This document shows, piece by piece, positions 16,977-25,446 of a stretch of DNA of 64,000 nt. The number at the start of each line of letters is the position of its first letter. Position 1 is the stretch's first letter. Source of the stretch: Desulfovibrio intestinalis (GTDB lineage Bacteria > Desulfobacterota > Desulfovibrionia > Desulfovibrionales > Desulfovibrionaceae); the NCBI RefSeq assembly GCF_014202345.1, contig NZ_JACHGO010000008.1, positions 117,518 to 181,517 of the forward strand, written 5' to 3'. The position numbers were made by a program, and so were the translations under genes. The notes under the pieces were generated by a model, which saw only the letters and a list, made by a program, of their open reading frames with translations, was not told where the DNA came from and ran no database searches.

Positions 16977-17579
16977 ATGTCTGCTTCCTCTTCTACTGCC
17001 GTCGCCACAGATTGTTCTGGTCCTTCTTCCATCACAGCTCCGGTCAGGCCATCACCGTGCATTGTTCTGATCGGCATGGCGGGAGCAGGAAAGTCCACCA
17101 TTGGCGAAGCGCTTGCCCGCCGCCTGGACTGGGCTTTTATGGACAGCGACCATCTTATTGAAGCCATCTATGGCGCACGCCTGCAAGACGTCACCGACGC
17201 CCTGAGCAAGGACGACTTTCTTGATGTGGAAGCCAGCGTGATCAGTTCCATAAAAGCCAACCGCACTGTCATTGCCACAGGCGGCAGCGTTGTTTACCGC
17301 GAAAAGGCCATGTGCCACCTTGCCACACTTGGGCCTCTGGTGCATCTGGCCGTGCCTCTGCAAACGGTCGAGGAACGCATAGCCCGCAACCCGCAGCGGG
17401 GTCTGGCTATTGCTCCCGGGCAGACGCTGCGCGATATTTTTCTGGAGCGGCAGGATCTGTACACACGTTATGCCACCCTGTGCTGTGAAGCGTCATGCAA
17501 AACTCCGCAGGAGTGCGTGAACTGGATTGTGAGCAACCTTCCGCCAGAGGCCATCGCCTGCGACGATACCGCCCCATAA
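16977..17579 (+). CDS. Shikimate-kinase-family P-loop kinase, atypical substrate site
   Basis: 200 residues from ATG 16977 with AAGGAG 6 bases upstream; the longer open frame back to 16551 is antisense to the secreted protein gene and is discarded. Walker A is GMAGAGKST, and MDSDHLIE matches the FxDxD nucleotide/substrate motif. The shikimate-contacting Arg of the FRxxE motif is replaced (FLDVEA), GGG is GGS, and the RPLL lid reads RGLAI. It is therefore in the AroK/AroL family but may not use shikimate. From memory, a shikimate-kinase-family protein has been proposed as homoserine kinase in Desulfovibrio; I cannot verify that here. No aro or thr genes are adjacent. Confidence 0.8.
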   Translation: MSASSSTAVATDCSGPSSITAPVRPSPCIVLIGMAGAGKSTIGEALARRLDWAFMDSDHLIEAIYGARLQDVTDALSKDDFLDVEASVISSIKANRTVIATGGSVVYREKAMCHLATLGPLVHLAVPLQTVEERIARNPQRGLAIAPGQTLRDIFLERQDLYTRYATLCCEASCKTPQECVNWIVSNLPPEAIACDDTAP

Positions 17580-18130
17580 CTTCTTTCAACAGTAGCTCGT
17601 GTGGTGGCCTGACCACAGGCTGTCGCAGCGTTCCCTCACTGTGCCACTCGGATCATTTCGTGCTGATCACAACCTTTATCTGACCTTTCCGCTCACCCCG
17701 CCACCTTTTCTTCCAACCGTTCGGCACCTAAACATTTCCGTTTTGAAAACAGCTACATGCGCTAACGCTGAACAGGCGTACAGCGTACCATAATACCGTG
17801 TAGATTCAGCCCAATAATCACATCCTCCGTCAGGGCGGCGAGCTCGAAGTGGGGTGCATTTCGCGGGTAATCTGCTTTGCCGGAAACTCAAGCGCCGTGT
17901 TTATTATAGTAATGACGCCACGCGCCCTATTCATGGGTAAATTGGCCTTTGTACAAAGTACTCCGCAATTTTCGCAGCAATCTTTACCACGGATTTTGGC
18001 GTAATCAAAAAACCACGGGGGCATTTTACCGCGCATTGCCAGCAATTTCACGCAAGGCACGCTGGAGCGCACCTGCCTGATGGCGGCCCACACAACGGCC
18101 CCGCCTTTCGTGGCGAGTACATACAAAAAA
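17580..18130. other. Intergenic region, no gene seen
   Basis: About 550 bases between the kinase-like gene and the terminator at 18131. It contains mixed AT-rich stretches near 17680-17800 and 17900-18010. Short frames on both strands have no ribosome binding site or recognisable product. No tRNA or RNA gene was recognised. Confidence 0.4.
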
Positions 18131-18150
18131 AGCGGGGCCGAAGCCCCGCT
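18131..18150. terminator. Bidirectional terminator downstream of the lipoprotein gene
   Basis: An 8-bp stem, AGCGGGGC (18131-18138) with GCCCCGCT (18143-18150), around loop CGAA. On the minus strand it is followed by seven T residues (18130-18124), 33 bases after the lipoprotein stop. On the plus strand it is followed by GAAAAACC only. Confidence 0.8.
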
Positions 18151-18183
18151 GAAAAACCTTATGCCTGACGCATTTCAAGCGGC

Positions 18184-18753
18184 TTAGTACTGCCAGCTTG
18201 ATCCGTCATATCTGATCAATTCATTGATCCTGCGGGCTTTCACCTGCTGGCAGGCTGCGGTAAGGGCAGCCTGACGGCTGGCGCCGCGGCATTCGTAAAC
18301 ATTTTCTTTGTAGCGCACAAAGCCTACATACTGACCGGAAGCACCGGGGCGCAATTCTGTGGAGATGGTGCTTTCGTCCACTTCAACGTAGCTTGCAACA
18401 AAGTCTTTGCCGACCTGACGCACGTCCTTCTTGGCCTTGGAAGGCACCACGGTTCTACCGGCCTGAGCGACCAGTTTACGTCCCACGGTTTCCAGTTCAG
18501 CGGCAATCTGGGCCTCGGTTTTAGCGCCCTTGGCAGAAGTCTTTTTATCCGCAGGTTTGGCGGCTTTTTTGTCGGCCTTAGCGGCTTTGCCAGTGGCCGG
18601 AGGAACCGGCGCGGGTGCTGGCTCGGTAGCCTCTTCGGGCTGGGCCGGGGTGATCGCCGCTTCAGTGGAAGAAGTGTCGCCGCCAAACCAGGCGCAACCG
18701 CCTGTCGTCAGACCGAAAGTCAGCAAAAGAGCCAAAAATATTTGATTGCGCAT
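18184..18753 (-). CDS. Putative lipoprotein, Lys/Ala-rich
   Basis: 189 residues. A lipoprotein signal is clear: a hydrophobic core followed by LTTGGC, with the lipobox Cys at residue 20. A Pro/Ala/Glu segment then a Lys/Ala-rich linker (ADKKAAKPADKKTSAKG) runs to about residue 80, as in proteins that span the periplasm or touch peptidoglycan. The C-terminal 90 residues look folded (VGRKLVAQAGRTVV, YVGFVRYKENVYECRGASR) with two cysteines. No known family is recognised. It follows the vWA-OmpA gene with a terminator between, so it is probably separately expressed. The sorting residue after Cys is Ala, compatible with the outer membrane. Confidence 0.78.
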   Translation of the reverse strand: MRNQIFLALLLTFGLTTGGCAWFGGDTSSTEAAITPAQPEEATEPAPAPVPPATGKAAKADKKAAKPADKKTSAKGAKTEAQIAAELETVGRKLVAQAGRTVVPSKAKKDVRQVGKDFVASYVEVDESTISTELRPGASGQYVGFVRYKENVYECRGASRQAALTAACQQVKARRINELIRYDGSSWQY

Positions 18754-18769
18754 AGCACCTCACACATTA

Positions 18770-18797
18770 AAGCCGGGCGGCATGGGCCACCCGGCTT
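18770..18797. terminator. Terminator between the vWA-OmpA gene and the lipoprotein gene
   Basis: The 8-bp stem AAGCCGGG (18770-18777) pairs with CCCGGCTT (18790-18797). TTTTT-type tails lie on the plus side and TTTAATG on the minus side. It lies about 34 bases after the vWA-OmpA stop codon on the minus strand. Confidence 0.75.
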
Positions 18798-18831
18798 TTT
18801 GCATGTTATTCCAGTAACAACCGCCCTTCGA

Positions 18832-19827
18832 TTATTCGAAGGAGATTTCGGTGCGCCTGTTCATGGCGCGACCTTCAGCGGTTTCGTTGTTGTACTTGAA
18901 GGACTTGCCACGACCAATGGCGGTCATGCGGCTGGCGGGGATGCCCTGCTTCACGAGGTAGTTCTTCACGCTGTTGGCGCGTTCCTGTGAAAGCTTCATG
19001 TTGTAGGCATCAGAACCGATCCAGTCGGTCCAGCCAGAAAGCACCACGCGCTTGTTGGGGCTAGCCTTGATCAGGCCGGCGGCTTCGTTCAGGATGCCCA
19101 TGGCCTTGCTGTCAAGAGCATAGGAATTGAAAGCGAAGTGCACGCCACGCAGCACGATCACGTCTTCGTCCTGGCAGAACACGGACAGAACGAAGCGTTC
19201 AACGGCGGCGTCGCTGGTGGCCAGTTCTTCACCACGCACCACGATGGTGGCGGGGTTCAGAGCAGCAACCTGCTTGATGGTTTCTTCACCGTTCTTGTTG
19301 TCGGCGAAAGAAACGATGTGGATAACCAAATTACGCTGGCTGGCGTACAGCTGACGGGCAACTTCTACCAGATTGGAACCACGGTTGTTGTCGCCGTCGG
19401 TCACGAGGATAACGGCGGCATCGCGCTTCATGCTGGACAGGAAGGGTTCGTAAGCCTGCAGGCCGGTGCCCATGCTGGTCATACGACCAAAGACATCAAA
19501 ACCGGAACGCAGCTTGTTGATGCCAGCGGCCATCGTGTTGCGGTCCCAGGGACCCTGAGCAACGATAACGCCGTTGGGGGAAATGGTGTGCAAGCCACCG
19601 TTATAGTCCAGAGCAGGGATAGCGGCGTTCACGCGCTGCAGCACGCTTTTGGCCACAAGGATCTTGTCCTGCTTCAATTGAGCGTTCTTCATCATCATGG
19701 AACCAGAGTAGTCCACAACGAAGTCAAAGCTGTCGATTTTCTTGGTGCAGGCCGGAGCGGCCGCAGCGGCCACAGCGTAGCTCAGTACAAGAGCAGCGGC
19801 CAGAACAAGAAGACGAAACGATTTCAT
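18832..19827 (-). CDS. Periplasmic vWA-OmpA fusion protein
   Basis: 331 residues from ATG 19827, which has GGGAGG 5 bases upstream and a signal peptide (LLVLAAALVLSYAVAAAAA). A von Willebrand A domain follows (about 30-210) with the MIDAS metal motif DYSGS, the Thr/Asp site and VTDGDNNRGS. The C-terminal OmpA-like domain (about 220-331) contains HFAFNSYALDSKAMGILNEA and the peptidoglycan-binding LSQERANSVKNYLVKQGIPASRM, then GRAMNRRTEISF. OmpA C-domains bind diaminopimelate in peptidoglycan, so this protein should be wall-bound in the periplasm with a ligand-binding vWA head. An in-frame upstream ATG would delay the signal peptide. Partner unknown. Confidence 0.88.
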   Translation of the reverse strand: MKSFRLLVLAAALVLSYAVAAAAAPACTKKIDSFDFVVDYSGSMMMKNAQLKQDKILVAKSVLQRVNAAIPALDYNGGLHTISPNGVIVAQGPWDRNTMAAGINKLRSGFDVFGRMTSMGTGLQAYEPFLSSMKRDAAVILVTDGDNNRGSNLVEVARQLYASQRNLVIHIVSFADNKNGEETIKQVAALNPATIVVRGEELATSDAAVERFVLSVFCQDEDVIVLRGVHFAFNSYALDSKAMGILNEAAGLIKASPNKRVVLSGWTDWIGSDAYNMKLSQERANSVKNYLVKQGIPASRMTAIGRGKSFKYNNETAEGRAMNRRTEISFE

Positions 19828-20136
19828 ACTGCCTCCCAAACGTTGATAAGTTCGTCGAATTACCGTCAACCAACAGTAAATCGCGGTGTGCCCGCCACGT
19901 TGCCAGCTCACTCCAGGCTTAGCCTTTGGAGACGGCAACTGCCTTATTCATAACCGCCTTTATGAAAAACCGCAAGTTTTAAATAGGAAACAGTTTCTAA
20001 TAAGTACTTTTTCCGCCTCCACTTCCTTAATACGGGTGTTTTCGCATTCCTCACGCTGAAAGCATAGCATTTCACTCCGCTGGACAGCCAGCCGCGCCTG
20101 AGGCATACTTTGAAGAAGAGTCAAAGGAATATCCCT
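19828..20136. other. Divergent intergenic region
   Basis: About 310 bases between the divergent vWA-OmpA and epimerase-like genes. It is AT-rich around 19960-20040 and should hold both promoters, but no strong -35/-10 pair was found. No cobalamin riboswitch (no recognisable B12 box) was seen although cobalamin genes follow. Confidence 0.4.
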
Positions 20137-21042
20137 ATGCCCACACTCATTTTTTCCAAATGGAGCCCCGGCGGCAACACCACGCTTCTGTTCCCAACGA
20201 GCGGTCTTGCCACGTCCCTGCAAAGCCGCCTCGCCAGGCAAGCCTTGAGCGAATCCTGCCTTGGCGGCGAACAGGCAGGCTTTGTAGATGCCAGCGGCCC
20301 CAGCCTGCGCATGGCAGGTGGCGAATTTTGCGTCAACGCCAGCCGTGCCATGGGCGCGATGCTGGCCTGCGACGAAGATTGCCTGGAGCAGCCTGAAGAC
20401 ATTTCCTGCCACGGTTCAAGCCGTGTACAGCAGGACACAGACGGCAGCGCAGGCGCGATAGTTTCTACAGAATCTTCTGAAATACAGCGCCGTTATGACG
20501 TCAGCGTCTCCGGCTGGCCGAGCCTTGTGCAGCTTCATGTACGAGGCCGCGCGCCCCACTGGCTTGTGGAGGCCCGGTTGCGCCTTCCCGAAATCACCAT
20601 ACAGCGCAAAGCCGAAGGCATACATCTGGTACGTCTTCCCGGCATCTGCCACTTATTGCTGGACGGTCATACCCACAATCAGCCCGAGGATTGCCACGCG
20701 GCGGCGGCTCTGCTGCGTGAACGCCACGAGCTTGAGCACGAAGAAGCTGTGGGCGTCATATGGTGGCGCGTGCTGCAAGGCCAGCTCAATATGCTGCCCA
20801 TTGTGCATGTGCGTGATACACGCACCGACTATCTTGAAAGCGCCTGCGGCTCCGGCGCGCTAGCCCTGGCCCTGAGCCGTTCACAGGCTGGCGGAGGCAA
20901 CGCCTTCAGCATCATGCAGCCCAGCGGTTCTCCTTTGGATGTACGCCTCTTTTCCGAGGATGGCGTGTCTATGGCTGGAGTGGACGGCCCCGTCACTCTG
21001 GTGGCCAAGGGGCAGGTCTGGCTGCCTGACATGACAGACTGA
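20137..21042 (+). CDS. DapF/CntK-like epimerase or racemase
   Basis: 301 residues. The fold signature is the PLP-independent two-cysteine racemase type: an N-terminal FSKWSPGGNTTLLFP, first cysteine in AGGEFCVNASRAMG (residue about 74), second in ESACGSGALALALS (residue about 240). The GGEFCxNAxR form is closer to CntK (histidine racemase of staphylopine-type metallophore synthesis) than to classical DapF (GNGxRC). Substrate unknown. ATG 20137 has AAAGGA upstream; a TTG at 20110 in frame is less likely. It ends 2 bases before cbiD, so it is in the cobalamin operon. Whether it serves cobalamin synthesis, a metallophore or an unrelated amino acid is not clear. Confidence 0.75.
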   Translation: MPTLIFSKWSPGGNTTLLFPTSGLATSLQSRLARQALSESCLGGEQAGFVDASGPSLRMAGGEFCVNASRAMGAMLACDEDCLEQPEDISCHGSSRVQQDTDGSAGAIVSTESSEIQRRYDVSVSGWPSLVQLHVRGRAPHWLVEARLRLPEITIQRKAEGIHLVRLPGICHLLLDGHTHNQPEDCHAAAALLRERHELEHEEAVGVIWWRVLQGQLNMLPIVHVRDTRTDYLESACGSGALALALSRSQAGGGNAFSIMQPSGSPLDVRLFSEDGVSMAGVDGPVTLVAKGQVWLPDMTD

Positions 21043-21044
21043 TT

Positions 21045-22433
21045 ATGACCACAAAACTGCGCGAAGGATTTACCACGGGCTCTGCGGCTACGGGCGCGGC
21101 TCTGGCCGCCCTGCATCTCTTGAAGACGGGGCGTGCGCCGAGCCATGTGGATGTGCCCCTTCCTCCTTTCAGCTTTCCGCCTGCGCCAACCCCTGCCCCA
21201 ACCTCTGACGGCCACCTTGCGGCGGCCAATGGCACAGCCGCCAGCACCGTTGCGGGCAGCGGTTTTGCCGACGAGCCAATCCCAGCACCCAGGGGTATGC
21301 TGCGGCTTGAAGTGGCGGCCTGCGATCACGGGGCAGCTCCAGAACTGGCTTCATGCCCCGAATTTGCGGCGCTTTTTACGCAAAAAACGCCGTCTTCCCA
21401 AACAGCGCATTCCGCAGATGCCTCCACCTGCCCCAGCGGACAGGGCAATACGCAAGGCAGTCTGCGCGTGGCCCACGCATCTATACGCAAAGATGGCGGC
21501 GACGACCCGGACGCGACCTCCGGTGCGCTTATCACGGTCACAGTGGTTGAAAATTTTCCTGTAGCCGAACAGCCTGCTATCAGTCATACTATTGAAGAAG
21601 CAAACGACGCCTCTGGTTTGGCGCGCCCTTTTACCGTCAGTATTGAAGGCGGCCCCGGCGTGGGCCGCGTGACCCTGCCGGGGCTGCCTGTTCCGGTGGG
21701 AGAAGCAGCCGTTAATCCGACGCCGCGCCAGCAGATCACCCTCGCCCTGCGCTGCGCGGCTTTGCAGTTGGGTGAGCGCCCGGGCCCTTCTTTGCGTGTC
21801 ATCATCAGTGTTCCTGAAGGCGAACGCCTGGCCCGGCAGACGTTCAACCCGCGCCTTGGCATTGTGGGCGGCATTTCCATCCTCGGCACGCAAGGTACGG
21901 TGCGCCCCTACAGCCATCAGGCGTGGAAGGCCACCATCGAGCAAGGGCTGGCCGTGGCGCTGGCAACCGGCTGCCGCGACATGGGCCTGACCACGGGCAG
22001 ACGCTCCGAACGCCTGCTTATGGACAAATATCCGCAGATGCCGCAAAGAAGTTTCATTCAGGTGGCAGACTTTGCGGCATTTTCGCTCAAGGCCGCGGGG
22101 GCCATGCCTTTTGAAAATCTTATATGGGGCTGTTTTTTCGGCAAACTGGTCAAACTGGCTCAGGGCCACGCCTACACGCATGCCCGCCACGCGGATCTGG
22201 ACATGGAAGATCTTGCGCGCCTGTGCCGCCAATGCGGCGCGGCCTGCGCAGATGAGGTACGCAACTGCGTCACCGCCGCTCACGCGCTGGAGCTGCTGTT
22301 GCAAGACAAAGCCGGAAATGACGTTATTGCCCTTACAGGCGAAAAAGCCGCTGCTGTAGCGGCAAATTTCGCAGGCCGCCATGTGCGCCTGCACCTTTTT
22401 CACACAGACGGCAGGGAATTACTGGCATTATGA
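21045..22433 (+). CDS. cbiD: Cobalt-precorrin-5B (C1)-methyltransferase CbiD
   Basis: 462 residues. It transfers a methyl group to C1 in the anaerobic cobalamin pathway. The N-terminus LREGFTTGSAATGAALAAL is the CbiD signature; later GPGVGRVTLPGLPVPVGEAAVNPTPR, FNPRLGIVGGISILGTQGTVRPYS and GLTTGRRSE are also family motifs. It is about 90 residues longer than usual because of a Pro/Ala/Ser-rich insertion at about 45-150. It starts 2 bases after the epimerase-like gene and its stop overlaps the cbiET start by 4 bases. Confidence 0.95.
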   Translation: MTTKLREGFTTGSAATGAALAALHLLKTGRAPSHVDVPLPPFSFPPAPTPAPTSDGHLAAANGTAASTVAGSGFADEPIPAPRGMLRLEVAACDHGAAPELASCPEFAALFTQKTPSSQTAHSADASTCPSGQGNTQGSLRVAHASIRKDGGDDPDATSGALITVTVVENFPVAEQPAISHTIEEANDASGLARPFTVSIEGGPGVGRVTLPGLPVPVGEAAVNPTPRQQITLALRCAALQLGERPGPSLRVIISVPEGERLARQTFNPRLGIVGGISILGTQGTVRPYSHQAWKATIEQGLAVALATGCRDMGLTTGRRSERLLMDKYPQMPQRSFIQVADFAAFSLKAAGAMPFENLIWGCFFGKLVKLAQGHAYTHARHADLDMEDLARLCRQCGAACADEVRNCVTAAHALELLLQDKAGNDVIALTGEKAAAVAANFAGRHVRLHLFHTDGRELLAL

Positions 22434-24484
22434 AACATCAGGTCGCACTGCCCGGCATCGCCGTGCCCGCACAGAGCGGAACCGAAACCGGAAGTGAACA
22501 TCGGGCGGATTCCGTACCCGACAAGACACCCCGCGCGCTTTCTCCCGTTTCTGACGCCGTTTCTGGCACAGCTTCTGAGGCCGTTTCTGGCACAGACGCT
22601 GGCACAGGCGCTGGTGCAAACGCTGGGGATGCCTCTGCCACGCTTTCTGGCGACGGGCCTACTGACGCGCCCGGCAAACCCCATGCTCCGCTTGAAGATT
22701 CTGCCACAGGCACAGCCTCTGCGATCACTCCTTCATCAGAACTGCCTGCTACCGCCCCAGAGGCGGCACAAACGACCTCGCCGTCTCTTGTCCCGCAGGA
22801 GACCCCTGAACCGCAACTGCCTGAGATTCTGCCCGGAGCAGCTGTGGAAGCTTCAGTGGAAGCTTCGCAGAAAGCTGCTGTGGGCGCGGTTGAGGACGCC
22901 TCCTCTGCCGCAGCGGCCGAAAAAATTTCGGGAGTCGTCAGCCTTGGCATTATTCCCGAACCAGCAAAATCGGCCTCGCCTGCCCGCCTTGCCAAAAGAC
23001 AGCACAAGTCCACGCCGCAACCAGTGGAAGAACATTCCGCAGAAGCATCGGCAGACGACTGGCCGCCCATGTCAGACATTTTGCAGTCTTTCTTCATTTT
23101 TGAGCCAACCACAGCCGAACCGTCGCCCATTACGGTGCTTGGGCTGGATTGCGCCCGCCCGCGCGGCCTGCCGCTGCTCACAGCCGACCAGCGTGCCTTG
23201 TTGCAGGAGGCGGATGTTATTTGCGGGGGTAAACAGCTCTTACATGAATTGACAGGCGCAGCGCCGGAAGAAAACACCCCGGTCCGTGCTGCTGGCTCCC
23301 CGAACCTGTCTGCGCCCTCTTCCCTTGATATTTATGAAGACAATGCGGCCCAGGACGTGCTCAAGGCGCGCCTGCTGCCTCTGAGCACCCCTCTGGAACC
23401 AGTGCTCACCAGACTGAGCCAAATGCGCGCAGCCGGAGAACGCGTTGTCATGCTGGCCGACGGCGACCCGCTGCTTTTCGGCATTGGGGCTACCCTGGTG
23501 CGCCTGCTCGGGCAGGAGGCAGTGCGCCTCATGCCTGCCGTCAGCTCCCTGCAACAGGCCTGCGCCCGGCTGGCCCTGCCCTGGCACAAGGTTATTTGCC
23601 TTTCCCTGCACGGACGGGACGACCTTGGCCCCCTCAATGCCGCAGTCAGCAAAAACGCTCCCCTCTGCATCCTCACCGATGCCCGCATGACGCCTGACCT
23701 GCTGGCACGGCACCTTCTGGACAGAGGCGTTGACTGGTTCACTGCCCACATTTTTGAGCGCATGGGCGCACCAGACGAAATCTGCCACAATATGGATCTG
23801 GCCCAAGCTGCCGGAACATCCTTCGGCCCCGCCTGCACCTTTATTCTCGTACCCGGCGATACGCCGCGCCGCGCCCGGCTGGGCCTGAACGCGCACGAAC
23901 TGGCTGTGGATAGAGGATTAATCAGCAAAAAACCCGTACGGGCCACGGCACTGGCATTGTTACAGATTGAACCGCATCATGTGGTGTGGGACGTTGGCTC
24001 CGGCTCAGGGGCCGTAGCGCTTGAAGCCACGGTATTGGCCCACGAAGGCCGTGTGGTGGCAGTGGAAAGATCCGTGGGACGAGCCATGAGTATTCAGGAA
24101 AACCGCCGCCGCTTCGGCGCGGCCATTCTGGACGTACGCCTGGGAGAAGCACCGGAGTGCCTGCCCTCGCTGCCTGATCCGCACCGTGTTTTCATTGGCG
24201 GCGGCCTTTCTGGCGAAGACGGCGAGGACATCCTCGGGCATGTCTGCCTTCGTTTGCCTGTGGGCGGCCGCGTCGTGGCAAGTTGTGTCTTGCTGGACAC
24301 GTTCTGCCTGTGCCGCAGTTTTTTTGAACGTCTTGGCTGGCCTGTGGAAATCTGCCAGATTCAGGCCTCAGAAGGCAGAGAGCTGGGAGGCGATATACAT
24401 TTGGCGGCAATGAATCCCGTTTTTTTGGTGACGGCCCAAAAACCCGCCCCCGAAGGCGTGACGCAGAAGCGTGGTCATGAATAG
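22430..24484 (+). CDS. cbiET: Fused CbiE-CbiT precorrin methyltransferase/decarboxylase with long N-terminal extension
   Basis: 684 residues. The CbiE tetrapyrrole-methylase domain covers about 235-460 (ITVLGLDCARPRGLPLLT, GDPLLFGIGATLVRLLG, ARLALPWHKVICLSLHGRDD). The CbiT domain covers about 495-670 and has SAM-binding VVWDVGSGSGAVALEAT. Together, as in CobL, they methylate C5 and C15 and decarboxylate the C12 acetate. The first 215 residues are an Ala/Ser/Thr/Pro/Glu-rich low-complexity tract not part of either domain; the DNA has direct repeats (GCCGTTTCTGGCACA twice near 22555-22600). An ATG at 23069 would give just the enzyme, but the 4-base ATGA overlap with cbiD supports the long start. 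It overlaps cbiF by 8 bases. Confidence 0.93.
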   Translation: MKHQVALPGIAVPAQSGTETGSEHRADSVPDKTPRALSPVSDAVSGTASEAVSGTDAGTGAGANAGDASATLSGDGPTDAPGKPHAPLEDSATGTASAITPSSELPATAPEAAQTTSPSLVPQETPEPQLPEILPGAAVEASVEASQKAAVGAVEDASSAAAAEKISGVVSLGIIPEPAKSASPARLAKRQHKSTPQPVEEHSAEASADDWPPMSDILQSFFIFEPTTAEPSPITVLGLDCARPRGLPLLTADQRALLQEADVICGGKQLLHELTGAAPEENTPVRAAGSPNLSAPSSLDIYEDNAAQDVLKARLLPLSTPLEPVLTRLSQMRAAGERVVMLADGDPLLFGIGATLVRLLGQEAVRLMPAVSSLQQACARLALPWHKVICLSLHGRDDLGPLNAAVSKNAPLCILTDARMTPDLLARHLLDRGVDWFTAHIFERMGAPDEICHNMDLAQAAGTSFGPACTFILVPGDTPRRARLGLNAHELAVDRGLISKKPVRATALALLQIEPHHVVWDVGSGSGAVALEATVLAHEGRVVAVERSVGRAMSIQENRRRFGAAILDVRLGEAPECLPSLPDPHRVFIGGGLSGEDGEDILGHVCLRLPVGGRVVASCVLLDTFCLCRSFFERLGWPVEICQIQASEGRELGGDIHLAAMNPVFLVTAQKPAPEGVTQKRGHE

Positions 24485-25418
24485 CAGCAAAGCAACTCCC
24501 GGTCCCAATCTCGGCTCTGGTGCCAATTCCGGCGCATGTTCTGAGGTACGCCCCGAGGCATGTTCCGAAGTATGTCCTAGCGCCAACCCCAATGCTTGCA
24601 CCAATGCCTGTTCTGACGCTGCCAACGGAATGTCTGTGTGCGCAAAAAGCATTGCCCCCGGTCTTGTCAGCTTTGTGGGGGCAGGCCCCGGCGATCCCGA
24701 ACTGCTGACCATCAAAGGCCGCAAGGCCATTGAGCAGGCCAGTTTGGTGATCTATGCCGGCTCGCTGGTGCCGCCCGATGTGGTGGCCTGCGCAGCCCCC
24801 GGAGTGCCCGTAGTAGACTCCGCCCCGCTGACGCTCGAGCAATGTCATGATCTGGTGCGGCGCACGGCCCTTACGGGCGGCGCAGTGGCGCGCGTGCATA
24901 CGGGCGACCCTTCGCTGTACGGCGCGCTGCGCGAACAGGCCCGGTTGCTGGATCAGGACGGCATTCCCTGGCGCGTCATACCGGGCGTTACCGCTGCCTG
25001 TGCGGCAGCCGCAGCGGCAGGCGTGACCTTTACCGTGCCGGAAGTAACCCAGAGCCTCATCATTACCCGCATGGAAGGGCGCACTCCCGTACCGGAACGC
25101 GAAGCCCTGCGCCTGCTGGCAGCCCACGGCACATCCCTGGCTGTTTACCTGTCAGCCGGAGCCAGCGAAAACCTGCAAGCTGAACTGCTGGCCCACACTC
25201 CATCAGATACGCCCATCCTGTGCGCCTACCGCGTGGGTTGGCCTGACCAGCGCCTTGTTTGGACTACCGCCGGAACACTGGCCCAGTGTGTGGAAGAGCA
25301 CGGGCTTGTACGGCAGACCGTTTTTCTGGTGCTACCGGGTCAGAATGCGGCGGATACGGCCTCACTGCTGTACGCAGCCAGGTTCAGCCACGGCTATAGA
25401 CAGGCAAGCAAAGAGTGA
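24477..25418 (+). CDS. cbiF: Cobalt-precorrin-4 (C11)-methyltransferase CbiF
   Basis: 313 residues from ATG 24477. The methylase core starts at about 62 (GLVSFVGAGPGDPELLTIKGR), with SLVIYAGSLVP, HTGDPSLYGALREQ and IPGVTAACAAAAAAG as SAM- and substrate-binding motifs. It methylates C11 in anaerobic cobalamin synthesis. The first 60 residues are a Cys/Ala/Ser/Asn-rich tract with a short duplication (ACSEV...ACSEV) not found in the usual 250-residue enzyme. ATG 24630 would remove it, but the early ATG overlaps the cbiET stop, consistent with coupling; a GTG at 24471 is also possible. Last gene of the operon, followed by a repeat element. Confidence 0.92.
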   Translation: MNSSKATPGPNLGSGANSGACSEVRPEACSEVCPSANPNACTNACSDAANGMSVCAKSIAPGLVSFVGAGPGDPELLTIKGRKAIEQASLVIYAGSLVPPDVVACAAPGVPVVDSAPLTLEQCHDLVRRTALTGGAVARVHTGDPSLYGALREQARLLDQDGIPWRVIPGVTAACAAAAAAGVTFTVPEVTQSLIITRMEGRTPVPEREALRLLAAHGTSLAVYLSAGASENLQAELLAHTPSDTPILCAYRVGWPDQRLVWTTAGTLAQCVEEHGLVRQTVFLVLPGQNAADTASLLYAARFSHGYRQASKE

Positions 25419-25446
25419 AGTTTCTTGTAAAAGCGCTTACCACCTT

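Noticed and set aside
19939..20136. Possible cobalamin riboswitch before the cobalamin operon
   Set aside because: No B12 box and no matching multistem fold could be seen.
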